The notes beneath the pieces were generated by a model. That model was given only the letters and a program-made list of their open reading frames with translations, was not told the origin of the DNA and made no database searches. 25,516 nt of DNA from assembly GCA_003427395.1 (NCBI GenBank), contig BFEA01000054.1, positions 3,392,352 to 3,417,867 on the forward strand. The letters run 5' to 3'. This document shows, piece by piece, positions 1 to 8,634 of this stretch; the first letter of the stretch is position 1, and each line of letters opens with the position of its first letter. The DNA is from Chara braunii (taxonomy: Eukaryota; Streptophyta; Charophyceae; Charales; Characeae). The position numbers and the translations under genes were made by a program.

Positions 1-397
1 GGAGTGGGGGGAATGTGTTGGAATGGTGTTCTTCCTCGATTCTTCTGAGTAATTTTGATATCTCGGGAAGTCGCCCTTGCTTTTGGATCGACTTCCCGGA
101 CTTTTCCTTTGCTTCTTCTTTAAGAATTGATTTGTGATTTTCTGCCCCCCTTCTCTCCTCCCCCCGTATGAATCGGCAACTTGATCATCTACGATCGGGT
201 CATGTATGTTCCCTGACCAGTGGTCAAGGAATTGATGCATGAATGTTCGTCGCCTCTCCTTTTTTTTTTTGTATGTTCGAAATCAGATGCATGGATGTTT
301 GGCGTTTTTCTGTCTAAACATGAACGGGATAAGCATGCTAGATGATTAAAGGTTTGTATCACGATAGTATTACCCATCTTCGGGTTAACGTGCCAGT
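1..397. other. Non-coding lead-in with purine run and TGTTGG
   Basis: No convincing gene is seen. A purine-rich run at 1-13 is followed by TGTTGGAATGG from about 17. That order resembles a polypurine tract next to an LTR start, because many plant LTRs begin TGTTGG. The rest is mixed sequence with a T-run at 259-270. The LTR reading is inference; the start of the window may be the end of another retroelement. Confidence 0.25.
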
Positions 398-1679
398 ATG
401 TACAGGTTGAGAGTTGTTGACCCTTATCCACCTGACCGACGAACAGGTCTTGTGCACGCACACGTAAGCCCGGCTGAAGAGGTCGTCACTTACACGCGTG
501 TCTGCAAGATTTGTACTCGGTCAAACTCCTCGAATGTCTGGACTTCCGGCCCACACCACAGTATGAATATCGAAGTCCCCTTTCGTATCACTCACCACGA
601 GTGTCTGAGGGATCGTGAATTCCGGGAGTACTGGGAACATGCGTGTCTGTCTGCACGACCAAGGGCAGAACCTCCGAAATTTTCATACTCAACAGAACGA
701 ACGTATTTGCGGGTGGGATATTGATCAGGCTTTGGGACATATCCCCCACCTCCCCGGATGTCCTAGCTCATATACGTGTCACATCGTCGCGGAACCCGGA
801 ATCCTTATTCTGGAAACCGAATTCCCTCCCTATCACCGCATTTTGCCCTTTCACTCCCTGACCATCGCCCCCTGGCGGGCGCTCGCTCCTTACTGGCCCG
901 AACCTCCGTGCTTAGAGTGCCTGCAATACCACGATTACCGAGCGTCCGACTTCATCCTGCGAACTCGCTCGGAAGAGGAACGACGAAAGCACAACCTTCG
1001 GTTGAGGTCGACCACGTTGGACTCCAAAACCTACGGCGTCTGACCTCGGCAGGTGATCAGCCAGCGAGATAGCCATAGTGTCCCCGCGGTACACCGGCTA
1101 GACAATGAGACCAACGGAGGTGATATCTCCGCTCCTCGAAGCACAAAACAGGACTCAGATCCACGCCTATCCACTCGCATTCATACCCCTGAAACTTGGC
1201 ACGGGAGATCTCAGTTCCGACCTGGGACTGCACCCGAAGACCACCCCTGCGCCTCACTGTGTATCCAAGCCCAACCCGCTATGATGGAGGCTGGCTATGG
1301 CGCTGCCCTCAGCAGCGCCTGCTCCCACACATGACCACACGTGCGCAACCTCTTGCTCCAATGCCGACAGCTAGCCCGTGAGCAATTGCTCCAGCAGCGC
1401 TACCGCCAGCTAGCAAGTGACCGAATGAGGCTGCCTGTGAAAAACCACTTCCCGACCCCGTGCTATCTTTCATACCCTTTGATTCAATACCCCCTTGTTG
1501 TATCATACCGACCCCACAAAACCCCCGCCGCTTTTCTTGATTTCAGGCGCCTTGTTTGGGGCCCCCATTTTTTCGGAAGTTCTATTGATTCTTGGAATTC
1601 TACTTTTTGTAATTCGGGAAATGCAAGAGAAATTACGCGCGCCTTAGCGAACGCACTGGGAATCGGGCTCAACAGTTAG
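398..1679 (+). pseudogene. Decayed Cys-rich protein, paralogue of the LTR-encoded ORF
   Basis: The frame opens at ATG 398 and reads through a CxxC (RVCKIC) and a later H-x3-C-type stretch to about 705. There a shift of about 2 nt moves it into the frame that continues through GWDIDQA, LILETEFPPY, APYWPEPPCLEC and the RLRSTTLDS region. In-frame stops lie at 1041-1043 and 1332-1334, after which a Gln/Arg-rich, coil-like stretch continues in the same frame. The section at about 706-1020 aligns clearly with the ORF in the LTR at 3407-3898: shared C-WD, T-FPPY, P-WP, CxEC, RxRS-E and RLR-ST-DS. The upstream CxxC/H-C section has no counterpart in that shorter ORF, so this copy may show the longer ancestral protein. 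Zinc binding is suggested by the cysteines only. Function is unknown. Confidence 0.55.
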
Positions 1680-2160
1680 GAATTACGGAATAAGCGGAGC
1701 CCGACATATTTTTTTCCTTGCATGAATGTTCTCAGTCCCGTCGGGGAAAACTTTAGGAATTTTGTGAGAATACGGACAGGCATAGGAATTTCTTTTCCCG
1801 CGTCGACTTTCGCGCGCGGATATGACGATTTCAATTTTTGAATTGGTGTAGGACATAGGCAAGCTATAACTGTTTTGGTGCCTTTTTTTCTTGTTGTCGG
1901 CGCCGCGAATGCAAGCTTCCTCCTCCTTATTTCCCGCGTCATTCTTCCCCCGCACTCTCTCCTCTCTCCCTCCCCCCCCCTCCTCTTCTTCTCCTATCGC
2001 AACCGTTTTTCCCTCTCTCTCTCTCCCTGCTTTTTTGCGCGTCTGTTTCCCCTTCTTGATCATCTGAATCTTGGACCCGTCTCGCGCTGATTTTCGTGCC
2101 TCGTCTCTTCTCGCTTTTCAACCTTGGCTCACGAAGCCCGGTTGATCCTCCGATTACCCC
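1680..2160. other. AT-rich then pyrimidine-rich spacer
   Basis: No gene supported. Positions about 1915-2060 form a long C/T-rich tract containing a CT microsatellite near 2012-2026, directly upstream of the promoter-like block. The apparent reading frames here are low-complexity Ser/Pro/Leu or Arg/Glu artefacts. Confidence 0.5.
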
Positions 2161-2166
2161 GGCTCA

Positions 2167-2350
2167 CCAATCAGGCGCGTTGAGTAAGAGGATCTTCTTA
2201 TTGCGTGACGAATCTGATTGGCTGACTATCGGGTTATGAAGGATCAACAAGACTTCCCTTGAGCACCTTTCGCTGAACCTTCTCCTCTTACACCTCGATC
2301 TCCCCTTTGTCTCCTCCCCCATCTATCTCCTTTCTCGCAACTATAAATTC
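2167..2350 (+). promoter_or_regulatory. CCAAT/TATA promoter-like block
   Basis: CCAATCAG at 2167-2174 and its inverse CTGATTGG at 2214-2221 flank a near-palindrome (TAAGAGGATCTTCTTA, 2185-2200), so the 55-bp block is almost dyad-symmetric. TATAAATT follows at 2342-2349, about 120 bp downstream, at the end of a C/T-rich stretch. CCAAT boxes upstream of a TATA box are the usual eukaryotic Pol II core arrangement. Transcription would start near 2370 and run toward the LTR and gag. It could be the U3 promoter of a longer LTR or a host promoter. Confidence 0.4.
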
Positions 2351-3338
2351 CGCAAGCGCGCCCGCAAAGCTTTCTTACGTTTTCCACTCGCAAGCCAGCT
2401 TCCGGGAAGCAGTGGCTAGGTGAGGCGTTTGGTGCGAGTCAAAAAGTCTTGTCGGGCTGACTGTAGGCTGGCCGGCTGCACACTTGATCGCCACGACGGA
2501 CTGTGGGATCCGGGTGAGCCGAGTTGAGTCCGCGTCAGCGGGGTAACGATCGCAGTGGCGGAAGTTAGCACGCGACGGCCGGGATCGTCGGTGTGGGTAT
2601 GAGGATTTGTAATTGGAGTTGAGTGGATGATTGGCCAAGGGTCATATTGGAATTTCACGGCGAATGCGCCTTCATGATCGCAGATCATTTCTTTTGGTGT
2701 GAGTTCATGGCTGCGAAGCCGAATGCTCCTTCGTTGAATTTTGGTGTCCTCTGTCTCGACTTTTCTCGTCTATCCCTCCCATCCCTCTCTCCGACTGGTA
2801 TAACGATGTGTTGTGGGTTAGTCTCTCTTGTAACCCGAAGTGAACTCTTGTGATTTCCTGCGAAGAAGAATTTCTTTCGGAACTCTTCCATTAGTTTCCT
2901 GGGTAATCCCCAGATGTCGAGAACTTAATCCTCTTGTCTTGTGAACGGTGGATGCGTGTGTACAATCCCTCAATTGATTTCTGACCTGCGCACCCTTGCC
3001 ATTTTCGCACCTTCCACAGTGGATATATGTATAGAAATGCTTGTATTTCTGCGATTGATTAGACCCAGCGCTCGACGAGATTTTGTTCGAGAATACAAGA
3101 GTGTTTAGACATGTAGTTCTGAATGCACTGCGCATGCCATCTCCCTTATGCTGCACGACATCAACGGACAGTCTGTGGGGCATCTTCGAAAAAGTTAGAC
3201 GCCTCGTGTTTTTGTTGATCTGATCTGCTGAAACTGAGTCGTGAGTTGATCTCTCGGAACTCCAACCCGATTAATGCATGGTTATGCGGGTTCCGTAAGA
3301 TGTTTCTCCCGTGTCCAAAGGAAGGAAGATACTAATTA
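2351..3338. other. Possible leader, no gene supported
   Basis: About 1 kb downstream of the TATA-like box with only short frames on both strands and no recognisable domain. If the TATA box is used, this would be transcribed leader. Similarity with the minus-strand LTR begins only at 3339, so the status of this stretch is undecided. Confidence 0.35.
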
Positions 3339-4167
3339 GTTCTTTTTTTATTGTGTTTTTTTATGACATCTCAAGGATTTGTGTAAACTCCGTTTGATTG
3401 ATTGATATGTGGACTAACGGTCGTTCCTCGGTCGGGCGCCAGCCTTCCGTATCTCCCTCGCCGACGCGCCCCTTCCCCTACGATGAGGAAAGGACACGTG
3501 TATGCGAGTGGGACGTACGAGAAGCTGTTGCACGGATCGACGGACAATATTTCTTCCCTCCTGAAAATCATTGTTTCGGATTCGTGGATGCGGGCTTTGT
3601 CATTATCGATACACACTTCCCACCCTACTCAGTATTATTGTCATTTAACGAGTTGATCGTCATTCTGTGGACGACAGTGACGCCCCATTGGCCTCGAATC
3701 CTGTGCACTGAGTGCCAACGTTTCGATCGCTACGAATCGAAGGGTTTCCACTACCGGATACGGAGTAAAGACGAGCACAAGGAAAGAGCCACGCGACTGA
3801 GACCATCCACGTCAGACTCGGAACTGACCAACGAGCGACGTTGGGACTTGATACGAAAAACGGGATACGCGGAGTGTACCGAAGCCCTTCCGCTCTAAAC
3901 GAAGATCCGTAGCGCGGTGGGAAGCTCGACAATACTTTTTGGACCGAATTTGGATTTTTCTCTTTTTGCATCGTGCCCGCGCGCGCATTCCGCGATGAGC
4001 GAAAGCAACCGACTTACTTCATCAGGCCAACACGGGGGATTTCAGTTCTGTCTGTGTCCCCACACTCAATTTTCCAAAAATCCTTGGCACACCCCATCTG
4101 GCTGTTTTTCTGGGCCTTCATTCCGCACCTTTAGCACTCCGAACGGAAGACAGCACCGGGCGTGAGG
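3339..4167 (+). repeat. 5' LTR of the Ty3/Gypsy element
   Basis: This block matches the reverse complement of 23292-24120 over the same length (829 bp) with only a few percent scattered differences. It ends one base before the tRNA-iMet primer site, which is what defines a 5' LTR. At its left edge the two copies share GTTCTTTTTTTATTGTG and then diverge abruptly. At its right edge they share GGGCGTGAGG and then diverge. Neither edge shows the usual TG...CA termini, so the true LTR might be longer with part of the other copy lost. An intact ORF lies inside it. Confidence 0.75.
3407..3898 (+). CDS. LTR-encoded Cys/Trp-rich protein, unknown function
   Basis: An intact frame of 163 codons lies entirely inside the LTR, starting at ATG 3407 (MWTNGRSS) and ending at TAA 3896-3898. 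Visible marks are a Ser/Pro-rich N-terminus, RVCEWDVREA, a hydrophobic stretch before DTHFPPY, a CTEC pair, RIRSKDEHKERATRLRPSTSDSE and a basic/acidic tail. There is no signal peptide or membrane segment. The same ORF is intact in the other LTR (23561-24052) with about 14 substitutions in 163 residues, and a much more diverged homologue is decayed at 398-1679. Survival of a full-length frame in both LTRs while gag-pol is riddled with stops is notable, but the differences include many replacements and may be neutral. I do not recognise the family. Confidence 0.6.
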   Translation: MWTNGRSSVGRQPSVSPSPTRPFPYDEERTRVCEWDVREAVARIDGQYFFPPENHCFGFVDAGFVIIDTHFPPYSVLLSFNELIVILWTTVTPHWPRILCTECQRFDRYESKGFHYRIRSKDEHKERATRLRPSTSDSELTNERRWDLIRKTGYAECTEALPL

Positions 4168-4168
4168 T

Positions 4169-4181
4169 TGGTATCAGAGCC
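4169..4181 (+). other. Primer binding site for initiator tRNA-Met
   Basis: TGGTATCAGAGCC is complementary to the 3' end of plant-type initiator tRNA-Met including CCA, the standard minus-strand primer of many plant LTR retrotransposons. It begins one base after the LTR block, as expected. Confidence 0.9.
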
Positions 4182-4208
4182 GACACGTGTTGGTTCTGAT
4201 GATAGTAA

Positions 4209-5654
4209 GTCGAGCTGGCGAGAGGTAGAAGAAGTCCTCAACCTGCTCGTCGAGATCGCCCAGTGACCAGATATAGATCTGGTGCGGCTAGACAGGCTAT
4301 GCCAATGGGTGACGGTAACGTAGCTCGCCCCAGGGTGATTGTTAGTATTCCCGCCCCTTTTCCTTTCTTTCCTAATCACACCCACCCCGAAGCTTGGTTG
4401 GAAGTCGTCGAAGCTCAAGGGTATGGTGCGGGAGATCTCCCCCGCGTCCTCACCTTGCTGCTTTGCAACACAGCGCATGATTGGTTCAGGAAACACACGT
4501 GGGTAGATTGGAACACCTTTAAGCAAGCCTTCCTGGCCCGATTTGATACGGTCAGCGAAGATGCCGCCTGGTATGTGCTCAAGACTCGACCGCAAGGACC
4601 AGGGGAATTGTTGCCTGACTTCGTGGATCGATTCCAAACTACGTTAGACAAATCAGGGTGAGATGAAAAGTTTGCCCGAGATTTGTTCATCGATCATCTA
4701 CGAAATCTGACGTTAAAAGGTAAGCTGCAGAAAAAGGTCCCCCCTAAAACGCACCAGCTATCTGCTATCATCGCTACGGCACTTGAATTAGACCTGACAG
4801 ATACCAACAAATATATCAGTCAGGGAGACGAGGACATTACGGATACGATTCGGGATGTAGCGGCGAAACGATGATCGTGGTTGCGAGCGGTGGAACGATT
4901 CTACCCTCGGCCTAATCATGACCTTCCCTAGGGGGCTGCCTCTGATATTCCGTCAGTTCCTTCTCCCCCTCCTCCGACTCTCTCAATGAATCAACAGGTA
5001 GCAACGGTTAAACCCAGATCCCAAGATTCCTCCCCTATGGCCATAACAAACATGCACTTGGCACAGATGATCCATACAGCTACCACCAAACAATTAGAAT
5101 GGATGAGCAACTTGGTCCAAATGCAGGCGGCTCACATAGATTGATTGCAACAGGTAATGAGCAGACTAAATGAGCCCAACCCGGCCCCTGCTCGGCCTAC
5201 CCTTGCATTGTTCCCGCTTTTGCCTGCTCCGCCTGCACCCAGACATGCACAACAGTTCCCTCACACAGCCAACCTGGCAGGGAAAATCGAGTGTTACAAT
5301 TGCAAACAGCCCAGGCATTTTGCCCGGGACTGTCCGCAGCCGAAACGAAATCAGCCTTCACCTGCCGCAGCCCCCGTAGCTCTAAATCAAGGACGAGCGG
5401 CCGCACTAATGGATACGGCCCGAAGTGAGGAGATCGTTGTGTACGCCCCTGAGCTCCCTTCCCCCTCAATGGCAGTTGCACCGACCTCAGAAACTTCTTC
5501 TTCCGACGCTGCTGACGTGGTCGATCCGCTCGAATACCTTCATCTCACCGGAATGATCGGAGCAATCCGACCAGCCCAGGACGATCTTGAATGGTTTGAG
5601 CGTGAATCTTACCCCGGACCACAGTTTCGGACGGGAGAAATCGATGTACTATGA
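4209..5654 (+). pseudogene. gag: Gag polyprotein (decayed)
   Basis: Capsid and nucleocapsid precursor of a Ty3/Gypsy element. The frame is open from 4209; the first ATG is 4299 (MPMGDGNVARP). A Retrotrans_gag-like section follows (PEAWLEVVEAQ, HDWFRKHTWVDWNTFKQAF, LARFDTV, FVDRFQTTL), then a Gln/Pro-rich linker, and a CCHC zinc knuckle CYNCKQPRHFARDC (CX2CX4HX4C) at about 5293-5334, with Arg where Gly is common. In-frame stops are TGA 4659, TGA 4872, TAG 4929, TGA 5142 and TGA 5652; all lie in one frame, which continues into protease, so gag and pol were one reading frame. A short out-of-frame stretch before 4263 (VEEVLNLLVEIAQ) looks like the lost N-terminus and suggests a frameshift there. 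Non-functional. Confidence 0.85.
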
Positions 5655-7090
5655 ACGCTTAAGCAGCTGGACATTCACGTTCCGGTCCCATTGGGGCATT
5701 TGCTCACCATATCCGAAGCAACGAATGACAAGCTGCTGCAACAATATCAGAAGAATCAAAACCGCTTTACGTGTCAGCGCATACAACGAATGTTAAAAAA
5801 AAAGAAGGAAGAAGGAGCGAAGTATGTTGCATCGCCTGAACCCGAAGTTGGTGAACCCGAAGCAGCGCGAGTAGCTGCAATTTCTTTAGCTGAGAAATAT
5901 CACTTCGTTCGAGCTCGACCAGTGTTGTGGAAAAGTGTTGAATGCGATTGCGAAGTATGGGGCAAACCTTTTAACGCTCTCATCGATACTGACTCCTCTG
6001 CGGTCACTATATCATTAGACACGGTAAAAAGAACGGGACAAATCAACTCGATTCTCCCTCAATCTTGCAAAGACCATTACGTCTCTGCCGACGAGGAAGC
6101 AATGAATATTGTAAGAGTCATCGAGAATGTGGTCGTAAAAGTTGGACGAGTGCACGTCCTCGTTAACGCTTTAGTCATAGATGTGCACTCATATTCGGTA
6201 TTGTTAGGACTGCCTTAGGCAATGACGGTAGGTGCCCGCATGCATTTCGATTCCAAACAGTTGGTGCTCACATAAACAGGAGGAAAGACTCTGACTGTTC
6301 CGTTGCAGATTTCAACCCGAACATTAAAAAGGAATCCTAATCCTGCTCGGATAGGGATGATTCAAGGTCCCAATCACAAGGAATTCTCATCCCCGGATAA
6401 CAGTTGCGGATTGGAGGAATAAGAGTGCGAGGAAGATATGCCTAGCGAGAGTGAATGAAAATACTTGGTCAAACTTTTCGAGCACGAAACCCCCGAGGAG
6501 TTTCGGATGGTTCCCAGAGCCGCCCGAACCTTCCACTTGAGTTTGGAAGACAGCGCGCTCGCGCCTATGGAAACCCAGGTCAGTCCCTCGACCTTTCTCG
6601 GAGAACCCATCTTGCAAATATCTGACCTGGCAGACGATTTGGAACCCCCTCGCACTTTGTACGAGGGAAAACTTTCCCTTCGAGCACGTTATCAAGAGGC
6701 GAAACAATACCTGGATGTTTCTGTTTCCCCTCCAAGGTCACTGCTTACGACAGTAGCGACCATCGCTCTGATTAAACAAGAAGCCGAAGCTCATATCGAC
6801 GATGTGCCCGATCTGATGCAGGAAATGGTGGATCTAGCAGGACTAACCGTGGAAGAAACCTCGGCTGATTCGGAAACTGACACCGAAGTTAAAGAGACCG
6901 AGATGATTAGCCCCGCTGAACCCCAGATGATCGCGACGAAATTTTATGTTCGCACTAGCAGCTCTATTTTCTCTAGCGTCCATGACCGACGGAATCGGTC
7001 TGCTGACTGGATCGATATGCCTCTTGAAATACCCGATCGACAGACTGTGGCTCTGCTCAATCATGTCCCCTTGGAATTTCGACAATCACT
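5655..7090 (+). pseudogene. Retroviral-type aspartic protease and linker (decayed)
   Basis: This continues the gag frame without a shift. A Lys/Glu-rich stretch near 5790-5880 precedes the protease section: VWGKPFNALIDTDSSAVTIS at about 5958-6017 and SVLLGLP near its end. The catalytic D-T/S-G triad reads Asp-Thr-Asp, with the third codon GAC (5991-5993) in place of a glycine codon, a single G-to-A change that should kill activity. Stops follow at 6216 (TAG), 6273 (TAA), 6420 (TAA) and 6456 (TGA). The region 6465-7090 is open and acidic, with no recognised domain; it links protease to reverse transcriptase, as is common in plant Ty3/Gypsy polyproteins. Confidence 0.75.
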
Positions 7091-8040
7091 AAGTAACGTC
7101 TTGAATGGGTACGTAGAGGTATTAAGTGTGTGCGATAACGATATTGGGCTGTCTAATGTGATCGAGCACGCCATCCTTACGGGGAATCATCCACCCATTA
7201 GCTGCGTTCCTTATCGATACTCGCGCCCAACGGCCGGCTGCGTTTCAGCGAATCAAGGAATTTGAAGCTAATGGATGGATTGAACCCGCAATAGGACCTT
7301 GGTCGTTTCCTGTGGTAATCGTGCCCAAAAAGGTTGGAGGGATTCGCATATGCATTGATTATCGAAAGTTGAATGATATCACGATCAAAGATGTGTATCC
7401 CCTTCCCCGGATTGATGAGTTGTTGGATGCAAATGGGAGTGCTCGATTTTTCAGTAAGTTTGATGTTCGACATGGGTTTCATCATCTTCTTGTTCGAGAG
7501 GAGGATCGTTCGAAAACGGATTTTGTGTTGTTCGAAGGTACTTGGTAATGGGTTCGATGTCCAATGGGCATCTGCAATGCTCCAGCAACCTTCCAGCGAG
7601 CCATGAATATGGTTTTCCAGAACTTTGTGCGGAGACACGACTGGCGCCGAGCATCATCAATTATTGTGTGATTGTGTACATGGATGATATTCTGGTGTAT
7701 TCAAGTTCCTACGAAGGGCATGTGCAGCACATCGAATGGACGCTGCATGCATTGAGAGATGCCGGTTTCAAGGTGGCGCTTGAGAAATGTCAGTTCTTTC
7801 TCACCACCATTTCCTTCCTGGGACACGTGGTGACGGACCAGGGACTCAGACCGGAACCGCAAAAGGTGGCAGTTGTGAGAGACGCGCCTGTGCCCACGAC
7901 TATCACCCAAGTTCGTGCCTTTTTGGGCCTGGCCTCGTACTACCGAAGGTTTATCAAGGGCTTCACGGCTATTGTGGGCCCCCTCACGAATCTGCTGAAA
8001 AAGGATCAGTCGTTGATCTGGACGCCAGAGTGTGATTAAA
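7091..8040 (+). pseudogene. Reverse transcriptase domain (decayed)
   Basis: RNA-directed DNA polymerase of a Ty3/Gypsy pol. It begins near LSNVIEHAILTGNHPPI and VPYRYS, then shifts frame near 7230 into FQRIKEFEANGWIEPA. Motifs follow in the expected order: VIVPKKVGGIRICIDYRKLN, FFSKFDVRHGFHHLLVREED (catalytic Asp), CPMGICNAPATFQRAM, and YMDD at 7677-7688 (two catalytic Asp). The thumb region reads EKCQFF, SFLGHVVTDQGLRPEPQKV, VRAFLGLASYYRRFI. There are stops at 7546 (TAA) and 8037 (TAA), and a second frameshift near 7655 just before YMDD. All catalytic residues remain recognisable, but the frame is broken. Confidence 0.9.
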
Positions 8041-8570
8041 CGTTCTCGAAACTCAAGGTAACCCTCATTTCGGCTCCGGTCCTTATAAGACCAGATCCTG
8101 GGAAGCCTTTTGTCCTCATTACGGACTGGCAGCCGGAGGCAATCTCAACAATCTTGGCCCAGGTGGGACCCGGAGGACTCGAATGCGTGGTAGAATACGC
8201 GTCTAAGTCGGTGCCTGCCTGCAACTACACCGCCCCGACAGGAGAATGCTATGCGGCTCTGTGGGGTATCAGTCACTTTCGAGCCTATTTGTATGGGCGG
8301 AAGTTCACACTGGTCACCGATCATGAGCCATTATTAGCCTTGAAGAAATCTAAGGATTAGGGCATGATCAGGAGGTGGGCAACGGTGCTACAGAGCATGG
8401 ACTTTGATATTCGTCATCGGAAGCAGGAGAAGCACGGGAATGCTGACGGGTTGACACGACTGCACCAACCCGAGAAGGTCCTCAAGAGCGAGGAGGTGAT
8501 TCAGTGGAACGAGCTGAAGGAGGAGAGCGGACCACGGTACGGACAAGTGGAAATTATGTCGAAGGAGTGA
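8041..8570 (+). pseudogene. RNase H domain (decayed), end of pol ORF
   Basis: This follows RT in the same frame. It reads FVLITDWQPEA (first Asp; normally TDAS), GGLECVVEYASKSV, TGECYAALWGISHFRAYLYG (Glu), FTLVTDHEPL (Asp) and HRKQEKHGNADGLTRL (the final H-nAD motif). This is the standard Ty3/Gypsy RNase H1 fold order. A TAG at 8358 interrupts it. The frame stops at TGA 8568-8570, 64 bp before the ATG of the integrase ORF, so in this element integrase is not fused to RT-RNase H in frame. Confidence 0.88.
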
Positions 8571-8634
8571 GTCACACGGAGCTTCGCTTTGCCCTTTCTG
8601 CAGCCCCGCTCCCTCTCTCTCCTCCCCTCTTATC

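Noticed and set aside
4263-4265. GTG as the gag start
   Set aside because: The frame is open upstream and eukaryotic initiation would favour ATG 4299 or a lost upstream start; GTG has no support here.
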